Shown piece by piece: positions 11,345 to 23,400 of a stretch of 64,000 bases of DNA. The stretch is from Ciona savignyi (lineage: Eukaryota > Chordata > Ascidiacea > Phlebobranchia > Cionidae), in contig CH002840.1 of assembly GCA_000149265.1 (NCBI GenBank), positions 847,725 to 911,724 on the forward strand, given 5' to 3'. The first letter of the stretch is position 1; each line of letters starts with the position of its first letter. Below the pieces are notes generated by a model. That model worked only from the letters and a program-made list of their open reading frames with translations. It had not been told where the DNA came from and did not search any database. The translations under genes and the position numbers were made by a program.

Positions 11345-13477
11345 TGTATATGGATTCTATTCTTCAGATGACGTGTAAATTAATAATTGATTTCTATGCT
11401 TGGGCAAATTTGACGAGTGGTACCCTGCAAAATATTATAAAATTATTTTTCACTGGGTCATTTTAGTTTTCGCTTACCCCCGCACCTACACTGCTTCTAG
11501 GGTTAGTTTCTTGTGAAAAATGTTGCCTTGTTGTTTTCAATGCTGGTCGACTTGGTTCAGGCTGTGGCCGCTAAGTGCATCGCCCAATGACGTAACCAAC
11601 TAGCTAGCGACTAGTTTTAAACTTGCAATTGTTCAAATGAAAGGTTACACACCAATCCACTAAATATTTGGTCACAGCTTACTGCTTTATTTTTTTTGTA
11701 ACCCATCTGTCTCCATTTTGGAAAGATCTAAAGCCCAGAAAAAAACAAAAGCTCCAAAACCTCTAGTTTAAGCGCTTGTGCAGCTTGCTTAGAGGAACTT
11801 ACTGCCTTTTGTCATCCAGGACAACGCCCGCTGACGTAATAACACATAATTAGTCTGGAACATTGATTTATTGTGACACATACATCCTCATTGCTTAACA
11901 ACGTACACCATTTACCTCATAGTTCGTGGCTTTAAAGAATGATTTGCAGTTATGCGGAAGAATGATGTGCGTTCCCCCGTACACTTCAAATTAAAACGCT
12001 GTGGCGTTAACACTTTACGTCACGCGCACATTCCGTCTATACACCTATTTAGTTTAAGTCCCTGTGAAATGTTATGTCGGACTAATATATTATTATCAAT
12101 ATCAGTATGGGAGCTTGTTGTTTTACCAGCATTGTTAAGAGCGTCCAACGAATGGCGTCTAACCAATTAATAGACCTCTATGCTCTGCCAGGCGTACATG
12201 TTTCTTGTTGCTCATTAGATCACCGAGCTTACACATAAACTGGGTGTGAGCCATGTACGCCACTCAAAACTCTGTGTCTGCCAGGAGCAACATAGTCCAG
12301 AGTCGAGGGAAGTCAATTGTGCCAGAAACAGCTGCATGACAACGTCACGATGTGGAGGGCATGGCCCATATAAACCATGTTTCTTTCAGCCCTTGATATT
12401 TTTCCTGAGGGTTAAATTAGTCGTTCTCCTGACGGTCCGTCACATAGGTCTAGGCAATGGGCTTCTGCTCATGAATCCGATAGCTTGAGGGGCTTAATTC
12501 GCATTTCAAAACTGGCCGCTAACTAGTCGGTTGTATACACGGGCAATGCATTTAGTGGAAATCACCCAAAACCCTGTGTTTTAATGGTTTCTGCCATGTT
12601 AAAAGAATGTTTATCATACACTGTATATAAATATGACATAAACATCTGTAGCTAGACGGATAACAATTTTGGATAGAAAACTTATGAATCCATCAGTTTC
12701 TGTTTAGAGAAACAAAACCGGACAGGTCTAGAATACGTATAAAACACGTCGCTAATACTCTATATTAAAACTATATCTGGAACCAAACAAACAATTGATT
12801 TCTGGAACGACCGTAAAATATCAAGTCCGTCAAACATTAGGTGGTTTTGAGTATATCCAATATAAAGTGGTTTTGAAATTATCGAAATCGACAACATTTC
12901 ACTGAAGAAATACACCTGGCATTACACGATCAAATATTAACTTCCAAGAAAATAAAACGATTTTTAAGTTTTATTTTATAAATGTTTGTTAAGTAAGAAA
13001 TATACGAACGTTAGTCGAATCCAGACATGGCATAATTTAGTGAAATAATTCATGCCAGAAATTGTTAAAATCATTACGTTGTAAAAACAGCTTTTGAGAT
13101 TATCCAGGCTGTTAAGTCAAAACAAAACCTCCAAAAACATAATAGCAAGAAAATAATAAATTGTAAAAAATAACTTGCAAGAAAAAAGTTTTAATTTTAC
13201 TCCGTGTTAAAATGTAATCTGGTGGGTGTTTTTGAAGGTGGATTCTGTTTTATTATTGTCGAGTATTGCACAACCGGAGCTTAGGGTGAAATAAAAGTGA
13301 AGGTAATCATAGCTAGGGGGATGGGGTTAATATGGGTTACAGACAATTGCGATTGAAACTATACAAAACTCAAAATTAACTAATACTGGACATGGTGCGA
13401 CAAGAAGTGATATCCAAACCACCTTTGTTAAAATGGTTGAATAATCAATAAAAAAATGCAAAACCACAGAAGTTATG
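11345..13477. other. Upstream region of the copy B ficolin-like gene; no gene seen
   Basis: Counterpart of 3656-5613. It holds the shared old SINE fragment (about 11555-11665). It also has copy-B-only sequence, including a SINE-like piece at about 12505-12560 (CTAACTAGTCGGTTGTATAC). No exon or RNA gene recognised. Confidence 0.4.
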
Positions 13478-14101
13478 TTAAGTGCGTTCGGTCAATGAGT
13501 CCGATATAGTGCGAGAAAAAATATCGTCGGTGACAACTCGCGTTCGAGGGATGTACGGACTCTGTCGAAAGTCGTCCGCTGACGTGCTGGTATTGCTGAG
13601 GTCCATGCTGTCATTGGGACGGATTGCATGTAACGAGGTCGTCGGCGCATGGCTTGGAAGTACGGATTGGTCGATGCCTCCCATGTTAACCATGTCCACC
13701 ACAGTCACGCTATCCAGACTCTCAGAGTCCATATTAAGAAGCGGTTGAAAGTCGTGCGTCGACCGAAAAAGGCCACGGAACGGTCGCCTCCAAAAATTTC
13801 GACTTTTACGCTGGTTTGGCTTGGCGGATACGTCATCATCCACGTCATCCAGCGATGGATTCAATGTCTCCTGATCCTCGTGTTCAATGGTTTGTATCAG
13901 TTGGTCGGGGGTATTCCCCACTACTTCGTGGTAGGAAGGGGGGTTGGGGTAAACGCACCCCGCAATGTCGGCCGTCATTTCCCCATCACAGGGCGCCCCC
14001 ACGCGGACAGGAGCTATCTTCTTCTTACTTGGAAGTGGGCCAGCCTGTTCCGGATCTTTCCGCGAGCGTGAACTCGTTGATGCCTCCCTGTGGCGAAGCA
14101 T
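13478..14101 (-). CDS. PPxY-motif protein, terminal exon (copy B)
   Basis: Paralogue of the exon at 5614-6226, 207 codons if started at the ATG at 14099-14101 (MLRHREAST...). That ATG is ATA in copy A. The acceptor-like CGCCACAG|GG at the same place suggests the ATG may lie in intron, and that the exon proper ends at 14087. It keeps PNPPSYHEVVG, the DDVDDDV acidic run, the basic RKSRNFWRRPFRG patch and the terminus SDSLTERT. It lacks one alanine codon relative to copy A (VVTDD against VVTADD). It lies directly downstream, on the same strand, of the LRP-type receptor gene, but its phase does not fit as an alternative last exon after that gene's penultimate exon. Function unknown; probably WW-domain binding. 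Confidence 0.55.
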   Translation of the reverse strand: MLRHREASTSSRSRKDPEQAGPLPSKKKIAPVRVGAPCDGEMTADIAGCVYPNPPSYHEVVGNTPDQLIQTIEHEDQETLNPSLDDVDDDVSAKPNQRKSRNFWRRPFRGLFRSTHDFQPLLNMDSESLDSVTVVDMVNMGGIDQSVLPSHAPTTSLHAIRPNDSMDLSNTSTSADDFRQSPYIPRTRVVTDDIFSRTISDSLTERT

Positions 14102-14124
14102 ATGGTAACTGCTTTTGTCGGCGG

Positions 14125-14300
14125 AAAAATTGGTGGGTTAGTGCGTCACCTTTTAACCAAAGTGTTCGAAAACTGGTTCTTAGCTACTAGGTTGTGGGCA
14201 AAACACTTAGCGAACATTGCCTAAACCCAGTGGCTTCATGGGTTCTACCAAAATTTAAGAAACATTTCAATTTTTTACAAAGCTCAGTGTCGAACCCATG
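14125..14300 (+). repeat. tRNA-like SINE at the right edge of copy B
   Basis: Begins with a tRNA-like head (GGTGGGTTAGTGCGTC...CTTTTAACC...GTTCGAAA) and continues with the family body (GTTGTGGGCAAAACAC, AACATTGCCTAAACCCAGTG). The same head, truncated, ends copy A at about 7765-7841. Other copies are listed separately. Confidence 0.65.
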
Positions 14301-14371
14301 ATGGTCATGACCCTTAGGACTGATTTTGTAACCCATTCAGTATATGTATTGTCTGTACCATAAATCATATT

Positions 14372-14381
14372 TTTATTTATT
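14372..14381 (-). terminator. Poly(A) signal of the LRP-type gene
   Basis: TTTATTTATT on the plus strand gives overlapping AATAAA hexamers on the minus strand about 40 bases past the TAA stop at 14421-14423. Its position suits 3' end formation of the LRP3/12-type transcript. Confidence 0.5.
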
Positions 14382-14420
14382 TAATTGTTTCCATCAAAAT
14401 GTGAATTATCCTTAACTAAT

Positions 14421-17400
14421 TTAGATTTGTTTGTACCTTGCTCTAGAGGTAGAAGGAGTGGCTTGGGAAACAGCTGCTTGTATTTCAGTTAGTCCAAGTG
14501 AAACCAGTATGTTTGTGCCTCCTACAAAAGGGTCGGAAGTTGGAGCACCCAACACTGCTTGTGTGTTGTCTGCATTGTCCGCGCTGCTGATTTCCGTGCT
14601 GTCGGCGCGATTGTTATTCTGGGGAAAGATGGATGATTAGCTTTATTTAATAGAGAAATATTTTAAAGTTTAATTTTTTAAGCTTTATCTAGGAGAGAAA
14701 TATTTTGAAGTTTAATTTTTTAAGCTTTATCTAGCAGAGCAATATTTTGAAGTTAAATTTTTGTTTACAGCAGAAAAGAAAGGATGTTTAATTAGCTGCA
14801 TTCGGCTAGGCTATCTGCAGGTAAAAAAGAGTCGGTCGTTATGCTTCCTTGTCTGCATGATTAGCTTGGTGAGTTGGTACATCGCTTTTAAGCCGAAAGG
14901 TTGTATGTTCGAAAATGATCACTAGCTAGTCGGTTGTGTTCTTGTGCACAGCAATTAACGCATCAAAGGAGCTCCACAATCATACTCAACACACTGCCAT
15001 ATCTCTGGTAACCCAACGGTGAGTGCTAGGTGATCTGACAATTGCCCGTGTGCTAACACCCATTTCGTTTTCCCCTGACGGGGATAAACATGAATATCCT
15101 ACTAAACTCTAAATAAAAGAAAAACAAACCGTTGAATCTCTGTTTTCGCTCGGTTGTGCTCGTCGGATTGTTGGTTCCCGGTTCCGATGACGACTCCTCC
15201 GTCTTCCGTTCCTCCTCCGACTGGATCGAGTGGATCTCCGAGAAGAATCATGAGTCTCATCATCCATCCCTTCCACCGCCATGTTGTACGATGGAGGAGC
15301 CTCCCTACGGAGCAGCTCCTGGTGGAAAGGAAATAAGGATTTAGTTTAGTCCACTTATACTAGTATTAGCATACTTAATATAAAACTTCGGTATTGGCAG
15401 AATTTAACAGACTTATACAAGTACAACACATTTGTACTCAAGTATTGCAGAATAATGCTAAAGTATAGCATATTTTTAGGGCACAATCTGTGGTTTAGAC
15501 AAATTCTTTTATAAATGCTGTAGTGCATTTATTTATAATTCGATGAAAATATCCACTCACCCTTGCAATTCTTCCGAGTGGTGTTGGAGCTATTGGACGG
15601 TCTCGTCGCAATCTGTTCCTTGCAGCAGCTCGTAGTGTGTAAAGCTTGCAGAGGCATCCAAGAGCAACTGAAAGAAGCAGCCCACACACCAGAGAACCAA
15701 CAATTGCTGCTGTAATAACCGGTCGACTGGCCGTGTCTGCAGAATGATTTATTTTTTTTTTTCGCCATACTGTCTTGTCTACCCTACAAGGATTACCACA
15801 TAGATTGGCAAGGTCTAAAACAGTCAGCTGTAAGTGCGGCCAAATGGATCAATGGCTTAGTGTGTCGATTTTTATCCAGAAGATAAAAGGATTAAACTGG
15901 TTACTAGCCAGTTGGCACCCATCAGGTGATCCCAGAGGAGTAATGAGTTGTATTAAAACTGAAAGAACATATGTAAGGTATAAACAAAATAAAAACTTAA
16001 AACCGAGTGTACCAGGGCGAAAGGTCTGTAACTTTTATTTTACACAAATAATCGATATGGACGAAAAGCACTTACAGTGACAACCTTCCTCATCGGAATG
16101 ATCCTCCTCTCCACAATCGAATTGATTGTCACACTTCCAACTCTCGTATATGCATCTTCGTGATATCGGACATAGATACGCCCCATTTGCGCACGAATCT
16201 AGTGTGGAAGAGGATTTCCAATTTTTTAAATGTATAATTCACTGGTTGATAACTATAGATGTAATTTTCTGATTTTTTAAGATTCTAGAATTATTCTAGA
16301 ATCAATAATTCTGAATCCAAAATTATGGACTGCATTGAAATATACTTGAAGAGAAGCCAAAAAAACAATTTTGTGGAAATTGAATTTACATTCCAAAATT
16401 GCACCTTTTTTGATAAAATATTTATAATTTTAATTGTTATCACCAATAACTTTTGTCTAAAAACAAACTGTATGAGCAGCACAGTACTTTTGTATACTTT
16501 CCTATTGAAATAGAATCTTGATTCTCAAATAGACATCCCTACAGGGCAGTCATCAGTCATCACTGACCAGCAGTTAGCCAAGTGGACCATGCTTAACACT
16601 TCGCATTATTGATGAACCATAAGTTTTAAATTGACAACTGGAGCAGTACACGGAGACTACATTTGCAACCATTGGCATAAAATGAGGGGTGTCATGGGTG
16701 CAAACTACACCCATGACCAGCAAACTTGAATCTCTGTAAACCCTTATGTGAAGAAACTCCAACATTATATTTTAAACTATGTGAACATCAGCATTTGAAA
16801 ACCTAAACATAACCATACCTACACAAATATTTTACCAAATGATTAACTTTTGCAGCCCTGGAAGAACAAGAGGTTTACAGTTGTGTGTAAAACACCGTGT
16901 TATGACATTTACTAAAAAGGGAATTGAGAGGGGTGCGGTGAGCATGGGTATATTTTACTATTTTAGCATAATACTGCCAAGCATGATTAATTAACAGGTG
17001 TGTAATGAGGTGTTTTCAACAAGGGGCATCTTAGTCATAACCACTTCTTCGAAAATAAACAAGTATGATAAGTAGAGACTGCGTAAGAAAATAAAACAAA
17101 CAACATCAAATTGTATCAAAGGAATCTAAATAATGAACACCATCCTGTATACATTAAGACTAAGCATTGTATACTTAGAAGCAATTTCAACTTAATTTTC
17201 ATCACAAATTTACACATTAGGAAAAAATGATCACAGCAAGCATTTATATGTAGGCTTGTGGCATTAAGTCACTTCTAGGCGAAAAAATGATGACTGTTAT
17301 TTTAACTAATGAGTTATAAAACAAACAAAGAACTAGGCCAAGCACACTTCACAACAAAGTGTTCTGCGTAAGTAACTACTCCTGCTGTACTTCCTTCTGT

Positions 17401-20400
17401 GAATGAAGCCTTTAATCAACTTAATGATTCTTGGTTGTAGAATATCATACAGCAACAAATACTGTTTAAATTTTCAATCAACCAACTATGAAATCCTTTC
17501 AAGACAAATTAGCATGTAATATACCGGTATTAATATCAACCTAAACTACTTTTAATTCTTTAAAAACAATTTTAGCAATGTGTATTGGATTTTTAAAAAT
17601 AAAAAGGGCCATTTTTAAAAATAAAAAATTGGGTGGCATCGTGACAATACTTAATTAGAAGCAGTAACAGTGACCCAAACCACTTTTAATTTAGAGAAAG
17701 TCCACATTGCATTGTATTGGCTTTAACAGCATGAGGTTTAATGCAGATTTAAGTTTAGATTATAGAGCTGTGGTATAAATTTACTATCATTTTTTTGGTA
17801 AAAAATGTCCAACAAACAAAAATAAAACAACCAAAAATACATCTACTGCGAAGTAAAAAACAATAACAATAAAGCAACAGACTTTCGTTTATGGGATTTT
17901 TACCAAAGAATACTTAATTCAAGGTTTGTAATAACACAGACAATTTTTTTAAATTTTCATATATTTTTTTCATAAAATTATTAGAATTTTAAAAGGAGTT
18001 TCTTTTTCAATTTTAAGTGTCCAGTTTCTCCCCCTTCTATCCCATTCAACCACAAACTCACCACAATCTTTCTCATCCGCCCCACCACTGACACAGTCTC
18101 GATTTGCATCACAATAACTCGAAGGTGAATAGCAATCCCACTCTTTTGAACCGCACCAGATTTTATCCGGGGCACATTCACCTGTGAGTCACAAGCTCTT
18201 ATAAGCATATGAATCCGGAAAACGTTTTGTCAATAACATACAAACAAGACTTATACATTCTTTATACTAAGAATGAACAATAATTTTAAATTTCGGATAG
18301 ACAATCTGTGTTTATCCCAGTTATTGGGGAAATGCAATGGACGATACAAAACGACAATCGTCAGATTACCTCGTGCTTATCATCGGGTTACCACAGCAAT
18401 TGCAGTTTTGTATTTAATTAAAGCATTTCTTTAGTTTTTGTAAAATCCAGGAATCCACAGGGTTCTGGCAATTTCCACCAAGTTTCTTGGCACAAACACA
18501 TTGGGCTACATAGGTGTCAGTTTAGATCCTAATTTCATTAAGCCAGAAGGCCACAATTTAACTCCCGAAAATATTAGGCCGGAGTATATTGATGCATTTA
18601 CATTACACTACAAGTGACAGTGACCCACAAGAAACAGCAATACAGGCCTTAATTGTCTGTTACTTTTGTGCCATTATTATGGAAAAAATATATAGAGAGA
18701 AAAAAGAAAAATTAAACCAAATTCAGCATAACTTTTAAAATCTTACATAACTATTTTTCCAGGTATTTTGTATATCAATACACTTTTTTTTAATAAAGAC
18801 AATTAGACACATCATCAACAATAAACTAACACAAATGTATACTGCTAAAGCTAGACTTATAAAGTGTGTCTTACTGCATCCTCTTTCATCAACACCAGAC
18901 GCACAGTTTCTGGTTTTATCACATCGCTGGGTTTGGTCGAAACAAGTGTCATCCCCGCAAGAGAAGGTTCCGGGCAAACAGTAACCTGGTTCAAAAAGAA
19001 AGCAATTATGACTAGGATTATGTGTTGATTTTTTTCTTTAACGCAGTGATTCACAAGTATGATATCTAGAATGTGTAAGCATGTCTTTACCCTGAAATTA
19101 AGAAAGGTACCAAGAAGGTAAAAAAAACTGAAGCGAATAATTTGATAAAATTGATTTGTGCTTTGGTTAGAAAGAAAAACTATACATTAGCGAAGTATAA
19201 CTATCATATTTTATGCTTCCTTTTGTAATTATAATGCTTATCTTATTTACTGTAGCGAAAGAGCAAAAAATAAACTGAACTAAAAATTAAATAAAATTAA
19301 GATACTGGTGGTGCATTATAGAGCTGTCTTAATACAGTCGATGTCTTATTTATTTATACCATGATAATAATCACTGTTCTTAATCATTAAATCTTAATCA
19401 TTGAATATGAGAATAATACCATGTCTGTTTAGTAACGGTATCACACCAGGTCAAAATTCATATAATTCTCGCAACACAAAATTTCTTTATTCCAACACTT
19501 AATTCGAACATATAGAGAAATGACGATGTAAAAATAAAACAACACCCATAATATGTATTTATGGCTGATTAGCAGTAAAAGAATGTACTTAACACTGAAT
19601 AACTCCACATAAGCAGTTTTATTCTTAAGCAAGCAGATTAGAATATTTCCTTCTACTGTATAAAAACCATGCTCAGTAAACAGTATATACAACTTAAAAA
19701 AATATATGAATAGTAAAATTAGTTTATGTTGTCAAAAAGTGCTGAAACTTACCCTTTTCCTTGACTGTTATATTGAATTCAGAATAGTTTAAAACATCGG
19801 ACTCATTTCCTGGTAAAAACTTAATGAAGAGCTTGTCTGAAGTACTTGTCACGAATTCTCCATTAAATGAAGCGATCCTAAGAAAAATCGAAGCTCAATT
19901 ATCAATGCATTATGTGTTTCTTGTAGTTGTACTCCCAGGTTTACTAGATGCTTGTATAAAAGATTTTGTTTGAAAACTCTTCAATGGAATTAAACAAAAA
20001 TACCCAACAAGATTTTTCCAGTCACAAAATGGAAAATCAGATACAAATAAATTCTATTGAGATCACTGGATATCATGGTACATGTGCTCTCATTCTTGAC
20101 CAGGATTATTTTAAAATAAATTATTTAAATCTAGATTATTACAAATAGCGATGAAATTAATTGAAGTGCATTTAAAATCCTAGTACCATCTAATGTGGTA
20201 TGTTGTTTATGTCATATATGAAATGTTGGGATTTTAATGGATATTCAGAAGCATTATAAAATGAAAATAGAAATGCTTTTTTTTTAAATCCATCAGTTAT
20301 AATGTGTTGGTAAAATCAAATTACTTAACTATATTTATTTTGCTTTAAATTAAACTTCTAATAATGATTCTTGATTTGTTTTTACTCTTAAAAAAATAAT

Positions 20401-23400
20401 TAAAGCAAACACTTACATAGAAAAGAGAAAATAGAATTAGACCAAATAAAATAAAAATCAAACTCGCTTTTTATTTGAATTGAATCTTAACACAACCAAG
20501 GCCATTAATTTCACTGTGTACTGTGCTTCATACCATGAACAGTCATATACACCACCACTGCCTATTGTTAGAATACCAGTCATGGGCTTGAACCGTGAAA
20601 ATGTTGCTTCCTTAATCAATACCAATTTAGACCTAACAAAATGCATACCACACCAATGGTTCTATTAGTATAATAGATTAAGTAAAACTTAATACATTAA
20701 GTAAAACTTAATGTAACATTGTGATTATTGTGACACTGTAACAACATACATAAATTAACTAATTTTCTAATATTTAAAAAACCACTAAATATATTGTTTA
20801 AAAGCCTTAAAAAAACACACACACACACATTTGTATAAAAATGTGTGGTTTCCACACACGTTATACCATGTGACGTGTGTATTTAATGGCGTAATTTAAC
20901 TACTCTATCTGCTGTATTTTATGTCTGCTCTTTTAATTATTTATTCACACAATTCTTCTAAGGAGGAACAAAAAATAAAATGAAACTAAGGTGCTTTTCT
21001 GTTGCAGGAGGGAATCTAAATCCCAGGTGCACCATTGTTTAGGAACATAGATTTTTAGTCAGTTAATTACAACCGTTTTGGTTCCTTCAAAAATTACAAT
21101 TAAAAGAACACATATTGAAAATGTAACAAAAGGGTGTCAAAGAGTTAAAAACGGCAAAAAGACAGTCGTTCTAGCGCTTTATGGAAAATCAAATCAAACT
21201 AGATTAAAAATTATATAACAGCAGCTGTAAAACCATACAAAACATAAATCTTGCCAAAAAAAATATTTATATACAAACTTACCACACTGCAAGTAATGGA
21301 CTGTTGGAATCCGCACCGTCATATATAAGCAAGCGGGAATTAAATAAGAGTTTAACTGAGTTGACAACAACACGAAGTGGCAGGTTGTGCGTTGAAGTTA
21401 TGTTCCACGAACATGGAATAGGGGGGTTCATCCGAGGTAAGTTTAATGAAGTGAGAAACGTAAACCTCTCAATATCCAATTGAGTTGCGCACTTTTTAAC
21501 TGTTGGTAAAAGGATAGTTACACAATGCAGAAAAATATCAGAATTTTCAGTTTGCGGAACATTTAAATGAAAGTGTCAGAATTCTTGTCCTATCTTTGCA
21601 AAATTGTGCTGTGGTCATATATTAGTTACCAAGTTAGAATGAATCTTTACTACTGGTAAATAATATTGCAATATTAATACACAGGTGCCAGGTGCAATAC
21701 CAGCCTAAATAATGACCACCATTCTGTTATAATTCAGATAATAGTCTGGATCTAGCAGAAACAGGTGTTGCACTTAAAGCATATATAATTGATATGTTAT
21801 TGAAATGATTGATAATGACGACACTTTAATGTCCCCCAGCAAAGGTTTTGCAGAATTCTAACTTTAAACTGTGTTGAGATTGATTTTTCAGTCCCCCTTA
21901 TAAATAAGCTCCCAATTCTACAATGCCCCAAAAATCTTTCCTTTATTTGGAACTATCTAATACTGAGGCAAAAAATAAATAAACAAACTTAAACTATACT
22001 TCATTGAAAATCCTATTTTTAACAATTAGGACGGCATTTAAAAGGGAAGAACAAAAAAAACTTTACTTTAGATACAGCTTTAAAATTGCACCAAACGTTG
22101 CTACATTTATTTGGCCAAATCATATGCAAAATTTATGTTTAATCAATATAATGGATTTGTTGTTTTTATTCAAACTGAAGCAATCACATGAATTGTAAGT
22201 TTAAAACTAATGACATTTCACACTGCTTAACTTTTCTAGAATTTATAATTAAGGCTGTTCGGCTTTAATATTGTTGAAAGCCATTGGCCATTTCATGGTT
22301 TTACAATGGAGGCTAATTTGACTTTAGACTTAACAATAGATGCCTAGTTGGGCTGAACAATGAATGGATCAAATTATAATTCGTTTTATTTCCTCCTACT
22401 GTTTTCAACAGGCTTTAAAACAAGGTCAACTGTTTAATTTTGGAAAGGTTATGGTTTATAAACTTTTTATGAGATATAACTTAGCAGACACCATACATTA
22501 TATTGCCTAGTTACAAGTTAACTTATTAAAATAGACTTTAGTTTCCTTTACAATTAAACCAATAGGAAAGTAAAGAGTAATATAAAGTGAATCACACATT
22601 ATATTGCTTAGATGTAATTTTCAAAGACTTAAATATATTTTCAGATTGAATCTAGAGAAACATTTTTTGCTCAAGAATATATAATAACAAACTTACAAAT
22701 AGAATAATATAAACTAAATCCCATCTGCTGAGACACATCTTGATAATCTTGTTTGACCAAATGTACTAAAACCCGATCAGTTTTCATAAAAATAGTTGGA
22801 ACCTTATGAAATAAGGAAGATCCACAAATTCGCTTAGATGGCAGTTCTGAAACAACAACACTTTATTAACTTAACTAATACCGGATAATGTACATGCTGT
22901 ATTAGCACTGTACCGTACAATAATTATAACCCTATTAATGCACATGCAATATATATACATATATACACTGTTTTATGTATTCATGTAGCATTTATAATTC
23001 ATTTTAACAAATTTTTATGGTTCTATACACAGTACAGTACCCAGATTTTTACCAATGTAATGAATTGAAATTTTGACAAATTAATTTTTGTAACCAAAAA
23101 AACAAAGCAAAAATTGAATAAAACTTTTAAAGATAAATCCTAAAGAGGTGTAGTAATAGGGCATAGTTTAAGTTGCAGTAATGTAAGCTGACTGGAAATG
23201 AAACTGTCCAGAAACCATGGCTTTAATCTTAAACTATGAACACATGAACTATATTACGATAGAGCTGTATTGGTTATAATTATGCAAAATGTATGTATGG
23301 ATCAATAGCTTCTACTGCAGTAGCATGTAGCTAAGTGATGATCNNNNNNNNNNNNNNNNNNNNNNNNNNNNNNNNNNNNNNNNNNNNNNNNNNNNNNNNN

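Larger units (their letters stand above)
8495..14197. repeat. Tandem segmental duplication, copy B
   Basis: Paralogue of 84-7841, beginning at the shared word TATAATTAATATTTATT and ending in the SINE head near 14197. It lacks the hAT-type element and the 336-bp array. It has extra sequence at about 12105-12300 and 12370-12520 that copy A lacks. Because it preserves empty sites for copy A's insertions, it allows those insertions to be ordered in time. Confidence 0.85.

Noticed and set aside
20458-20646. Minus-strand frame containing YDCSWYEAQYTVKL, resembling the middle of a CUB domain
   Set aside because: The flanking exons (21283-21499 and 19753-19877) join directly in phase to form a normal CUB2, and this stretch has no good donor. 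Judged chance or a dead exon.
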